Under the pieces are notes generated by a model. That model ran no database searches. It had not been told where the DNA came from and saw nothing but the letters and a program-made list of their open reading frames with translations. A stretch of DNA of 36,391 nt from Collinsella sp. (GTDB lineage: Bacteria > Actinomycetota > Coriobacteriia > Coriobacteriales > Coriobacteriaceae): NCBI GenBank assembly GCA_031295725.1, contig JAUMNV010000004.1, forward strand, positions 1-36,391, in the 5' to 3' direction. Made by a program: the position numbers and the translations under genes. Below, piece by piece: positions 17,365-24,591 of this stretch (position 1 is the first letter of the stretch; each line of letters opens with the position of its first letter).

Positions 17365-18465
17365 ATGGCTGCAATTTTCAATAGCCCCAGCAAGTACATC
17401 CAGGGTCCGGACGAGCTCGCCAAGCTCGGCTCCTATGTCGAGCCGCTCGGCGCTAAGGCCCTCGTCATCGTGACGCCTTCGGGCAAGAAGCGCGTCGGTG
17501 CCAAGATCGAGGGCGGCTTTGCCGAGGCCAAGGCCGAGCTGCTGTTTGAGGACTTTAACGGCGAGTGCTCCAAGGGCGAGGTCGATCGCCTGGTTGCGCT
17601 CGCTCGCGACAACGGTTGCGACATCATCGTCGGCGTCGGTGGCGGCAAGATCCTCGACACCGCGAAGGCCGTCGCCTACTACCTGGAGTCCCCGGTTATC
17701 ATTTGCCCCACCATTGCTTCGACCGATGCCCCGTGTTCGGCGCTTTCGGTGCTTTATACCGATGACGGCCAGTTCGATAAGTACCTCTTCCTTAAGGCAA
17801 ACCCCAATATCGTCCTGATGGATACGACGGTTATCGCGGCGAGCCCGGTGCGCCTGACGGTTTCCGGTATGGGCGATGCGCTCGCAACCTACTTCGAGGC
17901 CCAGGCGACGCACGATGCCGACGGCGGCACCTGCGCTGGCGGCAAGGGCGGCATGGCTGGTCTGGCGCTCGCCAAGCTCTGCTACGAGACGCTTATGGCC
18001 GATGGCGTCAAGGCCAAGGTTGCGCTGGAGAAGGGTGCGCTCACGCCTGCCGTCGAGCACATCATCGAGGCCAATACGCTGCTTTCGGGCATTGGCTTTG
18101 AGAGCTCGGGCCTTGCTGCCGCTCATGCCATCCACAATGGCCTGACGATGCTGCCCGAGTGCCACAGCATGTATCACGGCGAGAAGGTCGCCTTTGGCAC
18201 TATCGTCCAGCTGGTACTCGAGGATGCCCCGACCGAGAAGCTCGAGGAAGTCTTGGGCTTCTGCATTGAGCTGGGTCTGCCGGTCACGATGAAGGAACTT
18301 GGCGTTGCCGAGCTTACGCGCGAGAAGGCCATGATTGTTGCCGAGGCCGCGTGCGCGCCCGATGACACCATGTGCAACATGCCGTTTGAGGTGACGCCCG
18401 AGATGGTCGCAAACGCCATTCTGGGTGCCGACGCGCTGGGCCACTACTATCTCATGGATGAGTAA
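17365..18465 (+). CDS. gldA: Glycerol dehydrogenase
   Basis: NAD-dependent oxidation of glycerol to dihydroxyacetone, or the reverse. The 366-residue product has the full GldA signature: N-terminal SPSKYIQGPDEL, nucleotide-binding GVGGGKILDTAKA (90-102), ASTDAPCSALSV (118-129) and the zinc ligands Asp171 (SGMGDALATYFEA), His254 (AAAHAIHNGL) and His271 (YHGEKVAFG). The C-terminus AEAACAPDDTMCNMPFEVTPEMV is typical. It follows the Fe-ADH and precedes a damaged copy of itself, so this is a tandem array within one superfamily. A strong terminator follows at 18480. The frame is intact and all ligands are present. Confidence 0.95.
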   Translation: MAAIFNSPSKYIQGPDELAKLGSYVEPLGAKALVIVTPSGKKRVGAKIEGGFAEAKAELLFEDFNGECSKGEVDRLVALARDNGCDIIVGVGGGKILDTAKAVAYYLESPVIICPTIASTDAPCSALSVLYTDDGQFDKYLFLKANPNIVLMDTTVIAASPVRLTVSGMGDALATYFEAQATHDADGGTCAGGKGGMAGLALAKLCYETLMADGVKAKVALEKGALTPAVEHIIEANTLLSGIGFESSGLAAAHAIHNGLTMLPECHSMYHGEKVAFGTIVQLVLEDAPTEKLEEVLGFCIELGLPVTMKELGVAELTREKAMIVAEAACAPDDTMCNMPFEVTPEMVANAILGADALGHYYLMDE

Positions 18466-18479
18466 ATCAAGCTAAGGAA

Positions 18480-18513
18480 GGGGCAAAGCCAGCAGATGAC
18501 TTTGCCCCTTTTT
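18480..18513 (+). terminator. Rho-independent terminator of gldA
   Basis: GGGGCAAAG (18480-18488) pairs with CTTTGCCCC (18500-18508), followed by TTTTT. It begins 14 bases after the gldA stop. Confidence 0.9.
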
Positions 18514-18518
18514 GCTAT

Positions 18519-18547
18519 GGTGCAAAGGGGTCAGGTTACTTTGCACC
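18519..18547. repeat. REP-type hairpin with GGGGTCAGG core
   Basis: GGTGCAAAG (18519-18527) and CTTTGCACC (18539-18547) form a perfect stem around GGGTCAGGTTA. The core GGGGTCAGG with flanking CAAAG/CTTTG is the layout of REP sequences associated with REP-associated tyrosine transposases. It lies between the gldA terminator and the gldA relic. Confidence 0.6.
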
Positions 18548-18578
18548 AATTGTTGTTGATGAAAGGGCGGATTCTCGT

Positions 18579-19085
18579 ATGGCGCTTCCCATGGTTTATG
18601 GCGGTCCCGGACGATATGTTCAGGGGCCGGGTGAGCTCTCGCGTCAGGGCAGGTATTTGTCATGGTTGGGCTGCGCTGCCTATGTTTTGTTTGACCAGGG
18701 CACCGAGGATCGGCTGTGCAGGCAGATCGTCGATGGATTTCTGGATGAAGATCTAAGCGAGCCGTTCTTTAAGATTTACAACGGTCCGTGTACGGAAGAT
18801 GCCGTTGTCGAAATGGCCAAGGAAGCCCGGGCCGAGTATTGCGACATGGTGGTGGGTATTGGCGGCGGCAAGATGCTCGATATCGCCAAGGCCGTTGCGT
18901 TTTATGCCGAGTTGCCGTTGTGCGTATGTCCCACGGCGGCGTCGATGGACGGTCCGTGCAGCGAGATTTCCGATGCCGACCTGATGAGCGTTGCAGATGC
19001 GGCCTTTAGAAACGAACGCAACATGGCCAACGAGCAGACCAAGGTGACCAAACAAAAGCTCGTGCAGCTCATGTGCGAGGCATAG
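18579..19085 (+). pseudogene. Glycerol dehydrogenase relic with large internal deletion
   Basis: An open frame of 168 residues that begins like GldA: MALPMVYGGPGRYVQGPGEL, then GIGGGKMLDIAKAVAFYAEL and CPTAASMDGPCSE, aligning with residues 1 to about 126 of the neighbouring gldA product. At that point it jumps to ISDADLMSVADAAFRNERNM..., which resembles the GldA C-terminal end. About 200 residues, including the region of all three zinc ligands (Asp171, His254, His271 in the neighbour), are missing. The reading frame is kept, and a GAAAGGGCGG ribosome site precedes the ATG, so a short protein may still be made, but it cannot be a dehydrogenase. It may be a nucleotide-binding remnant. Its amino-acid sequence differs clearly from the intact gldA, so it is an old paralogue rather than a fresh copy. 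Confidence 0.8.
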
Positions 19086-19236
19086 CTTGGCGCTTGATTG
19101 ACCTTGTGCAATCGAGGCGGAGATAAGCCATAGACTATTTGCCTCAAAGGTGCTCCGCGTGTAATTTGCCCGAGGCACGGGCCGATAGCGTATCATTATC
19201 TCTTGCTTGTTTGCACTGCTCAGGGAGGGGCCGCGC

Positions 19237-20490
19237 ATGGCGCAGGAACACGATCTGTTTGATGACATTATCGAGATCAGCAAGGGTTTCGACTTTCTTA
19301 AAAACCCGCTTGGCGGCGTGACCGATGCACTCGATCCGTCGGCGCCGCAGTGGAACCCTGCCGACTACAAGGAGCGCCCGCGCGGCAACACCATTCCGTG
19401 CCTGACCTGCAAAAACGAAAAGAGCGGCTGCACCGCGTGCATGGACGTGTGTCCGGTCAACGCTATCGAGGTCGAGGAAGATGCCATTGAGATCCTCGAC
19501 TCCTGTCGCAAGTGCGGCCTGTGCGCCGCTGCCTGTCCGACCGAGGCGATCATCTCGCCGCGCTTGGCGCCCAAAAACCTGTATGACGATATCGTCTCTG
19601 CTGCTACGAGCCACGAGACCGCCTACGTCACCTGCACGCGCGCCCTCAAGCGCATGCCGCGCGAAAACGAGGTCGTCGTCGCCTGCGTGGGCGATGTTAC
19701 GGCCGAGACCTGGTTCTCGGTACTGGCGGACTATCCCAACGTGAGTGTGTACCTGCCGTTGGGCGTGTGCGATAAATGCCGCAACACCGGCGGTGAGGAC
19801 ATTCTGGGCGAGGCCATTGCTACCGCCGAGGAGTGGGCGGGTACGGGCATGGGCCTGGAGGTCGACCCCAAGAGCCTCAAGTGCCATAAGCGCCGCGAGT
19901 ACGAGCGCAAGGAGTACATGGATAAGATTGCCCGCACCACGGGCCTAACCGTGACTAAGCTCAACCCGGCGACGGCGGCACTGGCCTCGGTGACGCAGAA
20001 GTTGAAGGCCCACCGTCACCAGATCACGCAGCTCGAGCGCACACTCAACACCATGTGCGGCACCACGACGACTAAGCGCCGCCGTTCGCTCACGCACGGA
20101 CGGCAGCTGGTGCTCTCGACGTTGCAAAACCACCCCGAGCTTGCCCAGAACATGCAGGTGAGCACACCGGAATGCGATTTCGACAAGTGTACGTCGTGCG
20201 GCGAGTGCGTCAACGTGTGCCCCACGTTTGCCTGCGATTTGGTGGGAAGCGGTCGCTTTGCACTGGAGTCCACGTATTGCCTAGGTTGCGGAGCCTGCGT
20301 CAAGGTGTGCCCCGAGCATGCGCTCAAGCTGGTCGAGCACGATGCGTCCAATCTGGTCGTTGTCGACCCCGAGGCCGAGGAAAAGGCCGCTCAGAAGGCC
20401 AAGGCCCACGAGGAGGCCGAGAAGGTCAAGGCTGAGGCAAAGGCCAAGCTTGACAAGATGCTCGACCAGGTGGAAAAGCTCGCGGACTAG
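19237..20490 (+). CDS. Ferredoxin-like protein with four [4Fe-4S] motifs and a charged coiled-coil tail
   Basis: A 417-residue cytosolic iron-sulfur protein, probably an electron carrier or subunit of an oxidoreductase; the partner is unknown. Two clusters lie near the N-terminus (C55/C58/C65 or C68/C72 region and C90/C93/C96/C100) and two near the C-terminus (C318/C321/C324/C328 and C348/C351/C354/C358). Between them is a domain with VACVGDVTAETWF and a CxxC (C178DKC181) plus a basic stretch. The tail from about 375 is almost only Ala, Lys and Glu and should form a long helix or coiled coil. The start at 19237 (MAQEHDLFDD) follows GGGAGGGG; the frame from 19207 has no such site. It follows the dehydrogenase array but has its own upstream gap of 151 bases. 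I cannot name an ortholog. Confidence 0.85.
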   Translation: MAQEHDLFDDIIEISKGFDFLKNPLGGVTDALDPSAPQWNPADYKERPRGNTIPCLTCKNEKSGCTACMDVCPVNAIEVEEDAIEILDSCRKCGLCAAACPTEAIISPRLAPKNLYDDIVSAATSHETAYVTCTRALKRMPRENEVVVACVGDVTAETWFSVLADYPNVSVYLPLGVCDKCRNTGGEDILGEAIATAEEWAGTGMGLEVDPKSLKCHKRREYERKEYMDKIARTTGLTVTKLNPATAALASVTQKLKAHRHQITQLERTLNTMCGTTTTKRRRSLTHGRQLVLSTLQNHPELAQNMQVSTPECDFDKCTSCGECVNVCPTFACDLVGSGRFALESTYCLGCGACVKVCPEHALKLVEHDASNLVVVDPEAEEKAAQKAKAHEEAEKVKAEAKAKLDKMLDQVEKLAD

Positions 20491-20545
20491 CTAAAAGAGC
20501 GTAAATGATGGCCGGTAGGACAGGTACTGCCCCGCCGGCCAAAAA

Positions 20546-20612
20546 AGTTGCGGTGGAATAGTTCCCGTTTTGCCTTTAAGCTGGCCATTCTAGGAACTAT
20601 TCCACCGCAACT
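20546..20612 (-). terminator. 20-bp perfect inverted repeat, terminator of the gntR unit
   Basis: AGTTGCGGTGGAATAGTTCC (20546-20565) is perfectly repeated inverted at 20593-20612 around a 27-base loop. On the minus strand it is followed by TTTTTT (A-run 20541-20546), so it can terminate the gntR transcript, which stops at 20622. The stem is unusually long for a terminator and may be a mobile palindromic repeat recruited for the job. Confidence 0.75.
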
Positions 20613-20621
20613 AATAAATGG

Positions 20622-21377
20622 TTAGTTCATGCTACTTTGGTGGCCGGTTCGACCGGTACCGTTGCGCGTCACGGTTTCATGGAGCAAAAAGAACCCGGGG
20701 ACCTGCTTTGTCTCGGTGTATTCCATAAGGATGCCGTCGGCGTTGTAGGTCTGTCCGCGTACAACGGCGAGTGCGTTAAAGTCGTCGAGATCGAGTACGC
20801 GTGCATCCTCGGGCGTGGGATGCTCAATCGTTACATCGCGTTTGCCCGTGGCAATCTTAATGCCAAGGCCTTCTTCGAGGTAACGATAGATCGAGTCGTT
20901 GACAATCTCGGGTGTCAGCCCCGGTACCTGTGAGCTTAGGTAATAGGAATCGTCGGAGCACACGGCCCGTCCGTCTGCATAGCGGATGCGTTTGGCACGC
21001 GTGAGCTCACAGCCTTCAGGAAACCCGGTAATCTTGGAGAGCGCCTTGTTACAGACGAGGAGCTCAAAGACGGTGGTGACAGTCTTGAGCTCAAAGCCTC
21101 GACTGGCTGCGATTTCCTTAAAGGTCTCGAGTCCGCCGCCGCCACGACTCGTCTCGTCACTGATGTTGCGAATGACGCGCATGCCTTTGCCTTGCTGGGG
21201 GAGCACGTAGCCATCTGCCGCAAGCATCGAGATGGCGCGACGGACCGTCATGCGCGAGCAGTCAAACAGCTGTGTGAGCTCAGTCTCCGAAGGCAGATAG
21301 CTCTGATAAGCGTATGTGCCGTCGTCAATCGACTGCTTCACGTTGTCATAAATAGTTTGGAAGATGGCTCGCGCCAT
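20622..21377 (-). CDS. GntR-family (HutC/UTRA) transcriptional regulator, TreR-like
   Basis: A 251-residue DNA-binding repressor. The N-terminal winged helix (about 3-72) has the family pattern IYDNVKQSIDDGTY..LPSETELTQLFDCSRMTVRRAISMLAADGYV. The C-terminal UTRA ligand domain (about 95-240) includes LTRAKRIRYADGRAVCSDDSYY and GQTYNADGILMEYTETKQ. The overall look is close to TreR, which senses a phosphorylated disaccharide. It is the second gene of a leftward unit after the zinc dehydrogenase (64-base gap) and is divergent from the alpha-glucoside PTS and GH4 genes. Three GTCTA palindromes in the shared control region (22515-22679) are the likely operators. The effector is inferred to be an alpha-glucoside 6-phosphate or glucose 6-phosphate. 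Confidence 0.9.
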   Translation of the reverse strand: MARAIFQTIYDNVKQSIDDGTYAYQSYLPSETELTQLFDCSRMTVRRAISMLAADGYVLPQQGKGMRVIRNISDETSRGGGGLETFKEIAASRGFELKTVTTVFELLVCNKALSKITGFPEGCELTRAKRIRYADGRAVCSDDSYYLSSQVPGLTPEIVNDSIYRYLEEGLGIKIATGKRDVTIEHPTPEDARVLDLDDFNALAVVRGQTYNADGILMEYTETKQVPGFFLLHETVTRNGTGRTGHQSSMN

Positions 21378-21442
21378 GACGGTCTCCTAGAGCTGAGTGC
21401 GCGAGCGGTGGATGAGGGCCGCCCGCGCAGGTGTCGATCGAT

Positions 21443-22468
21443 TTACTTGCTGGGGTCGATTATATATTTACCCATGGCACGCAGGGCTGGGTCTGACAGG
21501 ATGGCACCGAGCTCGTCGAGGGAAGCCACCTTGGCGACCATCGAGGATACGTCGAGCCTGCCAGAGTCGATGAGCTCGAGCGCGCGACGCTGTGTGTAAG
21601 GGTTGATGTAGGACGAGGTGAGCACGAGCTCCTTCTGGAAGACCTCGAAGGGCTTGACGGTGATTGTCTCATCGGGCTTGGTGAGGCCGAACATCATGAC
21701 CGTAGCCTTGTGGCCGGCGATCTGGATGGCCTGCTCGATGGTGACGGGCTTGCCAACACACTCGATAACGACATCGACGTTGCCGACGCCCTCCTGCTTC
21801 AGGCGGGCCGGGACGTCCTCGTGGATGGAATCAATTGCCAGGTCGGCGCCGAGTTTGAGCGCAACCTCGCGCTTGCCTTCGACGGGCTCGAGCAAGACAA
21901 CCTTGGTGGCGCCGGCGTTTTTAGCAAGCTGCATCATGAGCAGACCGATCATGCCACCGCCGATAACGACAACTGTGCTGCCGGGCTTGATGTTGCACAT
22001 ATCGATGCCGTGCAGGCAGCAGGCGACGGGCTCGGTCATGGCGCCCTGCTCAAAGCTGGTGTGATCGCCCAACTTGTAGACTTGCTGCATATCGACGGAG
22101 CAGTACTCGGCAAAGCCGCCGTTAACAGTGGTGCCGTAACCGGTCATATGCTCGCAGTAGTGGTTGATTCCGTCGCGGCAGGGTTCGCAGCAGCCGCAGG
22201 GATGGTTTGGGTCGATGCACACGCGATCGCCCGGTTTAAAGCCAACGACGTCGCTGCCCACGGCCTCGACAACGCCCGCAAACTCATGACCAAGGATCGT
22301 GGGCGGGGTGACGTCGGCTGCACCCTTGTCGCCTTCATAGATATGAACGTCGGTACCGCAGACGCCGCAAGCTTTGACGTTGATCAGAACGTCGCGCCTG
22401 CCCACGGCCGGCTTTGCCGATTCCTCGACTCTGAGGTCGTGCTTTCCATAGAAGACCGCGCTTTTCAT
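21443..22468 (-). CDS. Zinc-dependent medium-chain alcohol/polyol dehydrogenase
   Basis: An NAD(P)-linked oxidoreductase of the sorbitol/threonine dehydrogenase branch, 341 residues. Catalytic zinc site: Cys37 (GVCGTDVHIYEG), His61-Glu62 (GHEFAG) and Glu146 (MTEPVAC). Structural zinc site: Cys91, Cys94, Cys97 and Cys105 in the segment PCGCCEPCRDGINHYC. The Rossmann motif VVIGGGMIGLLMMQLAK covers about 167-183. AAGGAG lies six bases upstream of the ATG. It is the first gene of the leftward unit with gntR and faces the PTS/GH4 genes, so it probably acts on the polyol or sugar released by the glucosidase. The exact substrate cannot be read from sequence. Confidence 0.92.
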   Translation of the reverse strand: MKSAVFYGKHDLRVEESAKPAVGRRDVLINVKACGVCGTDVHIYEGDKGAADVTPPTILGHEFAGVVEAVGSDVVGFKPGDRVCIDPNHPCGCCEPCRDGINHYCEHMTGYGTTVNGGFAEYCSVDMQQVYKLGDHTSFEQGAMTEPVACCLHGIDMCNIKPGSTVVVIGGGMIGLLMMQLAKNAGATKVVLLEPVEGKREVALKLGADLAIDSIHEDVPARLKQEGVGNVDVVIECVGKPVTIEQAIQIAGHKATVMMFGLTKPDETITVKPFEVFQKELVLTSSYINPYTQRRALELIDSGRLDVSSMVAKVASLDELGAILSDPALRAMGKYIIDPSK

Positions 22469-22514
22469 GGTGACTCCTTAACGTGGCGGTGAATGTTGTA
22501 ATGAAGTATAGGCA

Positions 22515-22532
22515 TGTCTATAGATATAGACA
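22515..22532. promoter_or_regulatory. Operator-like palindrome 1
   Basis: TGTCTATA and TATAGACA flank a two-base centre: a perfect 8-bp-arm palindrome, 47 bases upstream of the dehydrogenase start. Its GTCTA half-sites match the other two sites in this region, so it is a likely binding site for the GntR protein encoded next door. Confidence 0.6.
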
Positions 22533-22536
22533 AGCA

Positions 22537-22548
22537 CATCTAGACAAG
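22537..22548. promoter_or_regulatory. Operator-like palindrome 2
   Basis: CATCTAGACAAG, with a CTAG centre and one good half-site, begins 22 bases from the start of site 1, which is about two helical turns. Confidence 0.5.
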
Positions 22549-22665
22549 TAGAAAAGAAAAATGAAATGCAGCCATCAGCTATGTCAGATTTAACAGGCGA
22601 AATACTGGACATATACCGTTTACAGCCAATAATCAAACGTTTACCGACCGTAGTATTAATGCTAA

Positions 22666-22679
22666 CTTGTCTAGATAAG
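22666..22679. promoter_or_regulatory. Operator-like palindrome 3
   Basis: CTTGTCTAGATAAG is a 14-base palindrome with one mismatched pair, on the PTS side of the control region. It resembles the TTGTCTAGACAA type of site bound by GntR/UTRA repressors. Confidence 0.6.
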
Positions 22680-22825
22680 TGATATGATAAAAATAGAAGC
22701 GCAAGAAGTCAGGGAAGCGGGCCCACCCGTCCTATTGCACGAGGTACACGCAAACGGCGCGTCTGCGGTCTCGAGTGAAGCCAAAACCGCAGTCGCTCCG
22801 AATGAAGAGAGGGGGATTCCCCGTC

Positions 22826-24436
22826 ATGATGCAAAAGATACAACGTTTCGGCGGTGCAATGTACACGCCTGCAATTCTTTTCGCATTTTCCGGAATCGTC
22901 GTCGGCCTGGGTACGTTGTTTACCACCGAGGCGATCTTTGGCGAGATGGCCACTGCGGGCCATCTTTGGTTTGATTGCTGGAATGTGCTGCTCCAGGGTG
23001 GTTGGACGCTCTTTAACCAGATGCCGTTGCTGTTTTGCGTAGCGTTGCCAATCTCGCTCGCGAACAAGCAGAACGCTCGCTGCTGCATGGAGGCTTTGGC
23101 CATCTACCTTACCTTCAACTACTTTGTAAGCACAATCTTGGGGCAGTGGGGCCCTGTCTTTGGTGTTGACTACTCTGTCGAGGCGGGCAGTGGTACTGGT
23201 CTTGCCACTATCGCAAGCATCAAAACGCTTGATATGGGCATCATGGGCGCGCTCATTATCTCTGGTATCGCCACGATGCTGCATAACAAGTTCTTCGACA
23301 CCGAACTTCCTGAGTGGCTGGGCGTGTTCTCGGGCTCCGTGTTCATCTATATGATCGGTTTCTTCGCTATGGTTCCGGTCGCTCTTATCGCCTGCCTGGT
23401 GTGGCCGCATGTTCAGGCTGCTATCTCCGCCTTCCAGGGATTCATCCTTTCCGCCGGTACGTTTGGCGTGGGTGTCTTTGCTTTCTTCGAGCGCGTGCTG
23501 ATCCCTACAGGCCTGCACCACTTTATCTATACGCCGTTCTATTACGACAACGCGGCGGTCAACGGCGGCATCTTTGCCGCTTGGGCCAACATCCTGCCCC
23601 AACTGGCTGCCGATCCGAGCATTGCTCTTAAGGATGCCGCACCCTGGGCTGCCTATACCTGCCCTGGTTGGACTAAAGTCTTCGGCTCGCTTGGCGTCGC
23701 CATTGCGTTTTATATGACCGCCAAACCCGAGCGCAAGCAGCGCGTCAAGGCTCTGCTGATCCCGGTCACCCTTACCGCTATGCTTTGCGGTATCACCGAG
23801 CCGCTTGACTTTACCTTCCTGTTCATTGCGCCCGGCCTGTTCGTCGTCCACTGCGTGCTCGGAGCGCTCGGCTGCATGGCTCAAAACCTCCTTGGCGTCG
23901 TGGGCATCTTCGACGGCGGCATCATCTCGATGCTCTCGTGGGACTGGCTGCCCCTTTGGGCCGCACACGGTCTGCAGTACGCCATCTCCATCCTTGTCGG
24001 TCTGTGCTTTACCGCCCTTTGGGTCGTGGTCTTCCGTTTCCTGATCGTCAAGTTCGACTTTAAGACCCCCGGTCGCGAGGATGACGATGTTGAGGTCGAG
24101 CTCAAGTCCAAGGCCGACTACAAGCAAAAGCAGGGCGGTGCTGCTGCTGGCAAATCAGTCGCCCAGAGTAAAGATGATGAGCGCTTGGTGCTTGCCGAGA
24201 ACATCCTCGATCTGCTCGGTGGCACGGATAACATCATCGATGTAACTAACTGCGCTACTCGTCTGCGCGTTAACGTCAAGGACAAGAGCGTCGTTGCGCC
24301 CGAGGCTTCCTTCAAGGCGATCGGTACGCATGGCTTGGTGGTCCAAGGTCAGTCAATCCAGGTCATCATCGGCCTTGCCGTCCCGCAGGTTCGCGAGAAG
24401 TTCGAGAGTCTTCTGAAGTTCGAGAGTCTTCTGTAA
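22826..24436 (+). CDS. PTS EIICB, alpha-glucoside (glucose family)
   Basis: Takes up and phosphorylates an alpha-glucoside at the membrane. The EIIC domain (about 1-420 of 536) has around ten hydrophobic segments and the family motif AMLCGITEPLDFTFLFIAP. A linker with DDDVEVELKSK leads to the EIIB domain (about 450-520), with phospho-Cys476 in DVTNCATRLRV. No EIIA is encoded here, so a glucose-type EIIA elsewhere must feed it. The start MMQKIQRFGGAMYTPAILF at 22826 matches the usual EIIC N-terminus and has GAGGGGG upstream; longer starts at 22775 and 22802 are less likely. The last codons contain an 18-bp tandem duplication (KFESLL twice). The gene heads a unit with the GH4 enzyme. Confidence 0.92.
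   Translation: MMQKIQRFGGAMYTPAILFAFSGIVVGLGTLFTTEAIFGEMATAGHLWFDCWNVLLQGGWTLFNQMPLLFCVALPISLANKQNARCCMEALAIYLTFNYFVSTILGQWGPVFGVDYSVEAGSGTGLATIASIKTLDMGIMGALIISGIATMLHNKFFDTELPEWLGVFSGSVFIYMIGFFAMVPVALIACLVWPHVQAAISAFQGFILSAGTFGVGVFAFFERVLIPTGLHHFIYTPFYYDNAAVNGGIFAAWANILPQLAADPSIALKDAAPWAAYTCPGWTKVFGSLGVAIAFYMTAKPERKQRVKALLIPVTLTAMLCGITEPLDFTFLFIAPGLFVVHCVLGALGCMAQNLLGVVGIFDGGIISMLSWDWLPLWAAHGLQYAISILVGLCFTALWVVVFRFLIVKFDFKTPGREDDDVEVELKSKADYKQKQGGAAAGKSVAQSKDDERLVLAENILDLLGGTDNIIDVTNCATRLRVNVKDKSVVAPEASFKAIGTHGLVVQGQSIQVIIGLAVPQVREKFESLLKFESLL
24398..24433 (+). repeat. 18-bp tandem duplication at the end of the PTS gene
   Basis: AAGTTCGAGAGTCTTCTG occurs twice in a row (24398-24415 and 24416-24433) immediately before the TAA. 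It adds KFESLL to the C-terminus and keeps the frame. Two identical copies point to a recent slippage event. Confidence 0.95.
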
Positions 24437-24454
24437 ACCATCGTCCATCGAAAC

Positions 24455-24494
24455 AATCGGCCTTGCAGAGCCGGTATGCACCGCAAGGCCGATT
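24455..24494 (+). promoter_or_regulatory. Intercistronic hairpin between PTS and GH4 genes
   Basis: AATCGGCCTTGC (24455-24466) pairs perfectly with GCAAGGCCGATT (24483-24494) around 16 bases. No T-run follows, so it probably protects or processes the mRNA, or partly attenuates transcription, rather than ending it. Confidence 0.6.
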
Positions 24495-24591
24495 CTAGAG
24501 ATAAAAAACTCCACTTCTAGGTAACAATTCCAAACCGTACAGGCCGCGTGCGGGGATGGATTGAGCAAGCGGCCAGAATGAGGAGGACATC

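Larger units (their letters stand above)
22469..22825. promoter_or_regulatory. 357-base divergent control region of the alpha-glucoside module
   Basis: AT-rich stretch between the divergent dehydrogenase-gntR and PTS-GH4 units, holding three related palindromes built on GTCTA/TAGAC. No gene is seen, and the upstream extension of the PTS frame from 22684 is not supported by a ribosome site. Confidence 0.75.
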
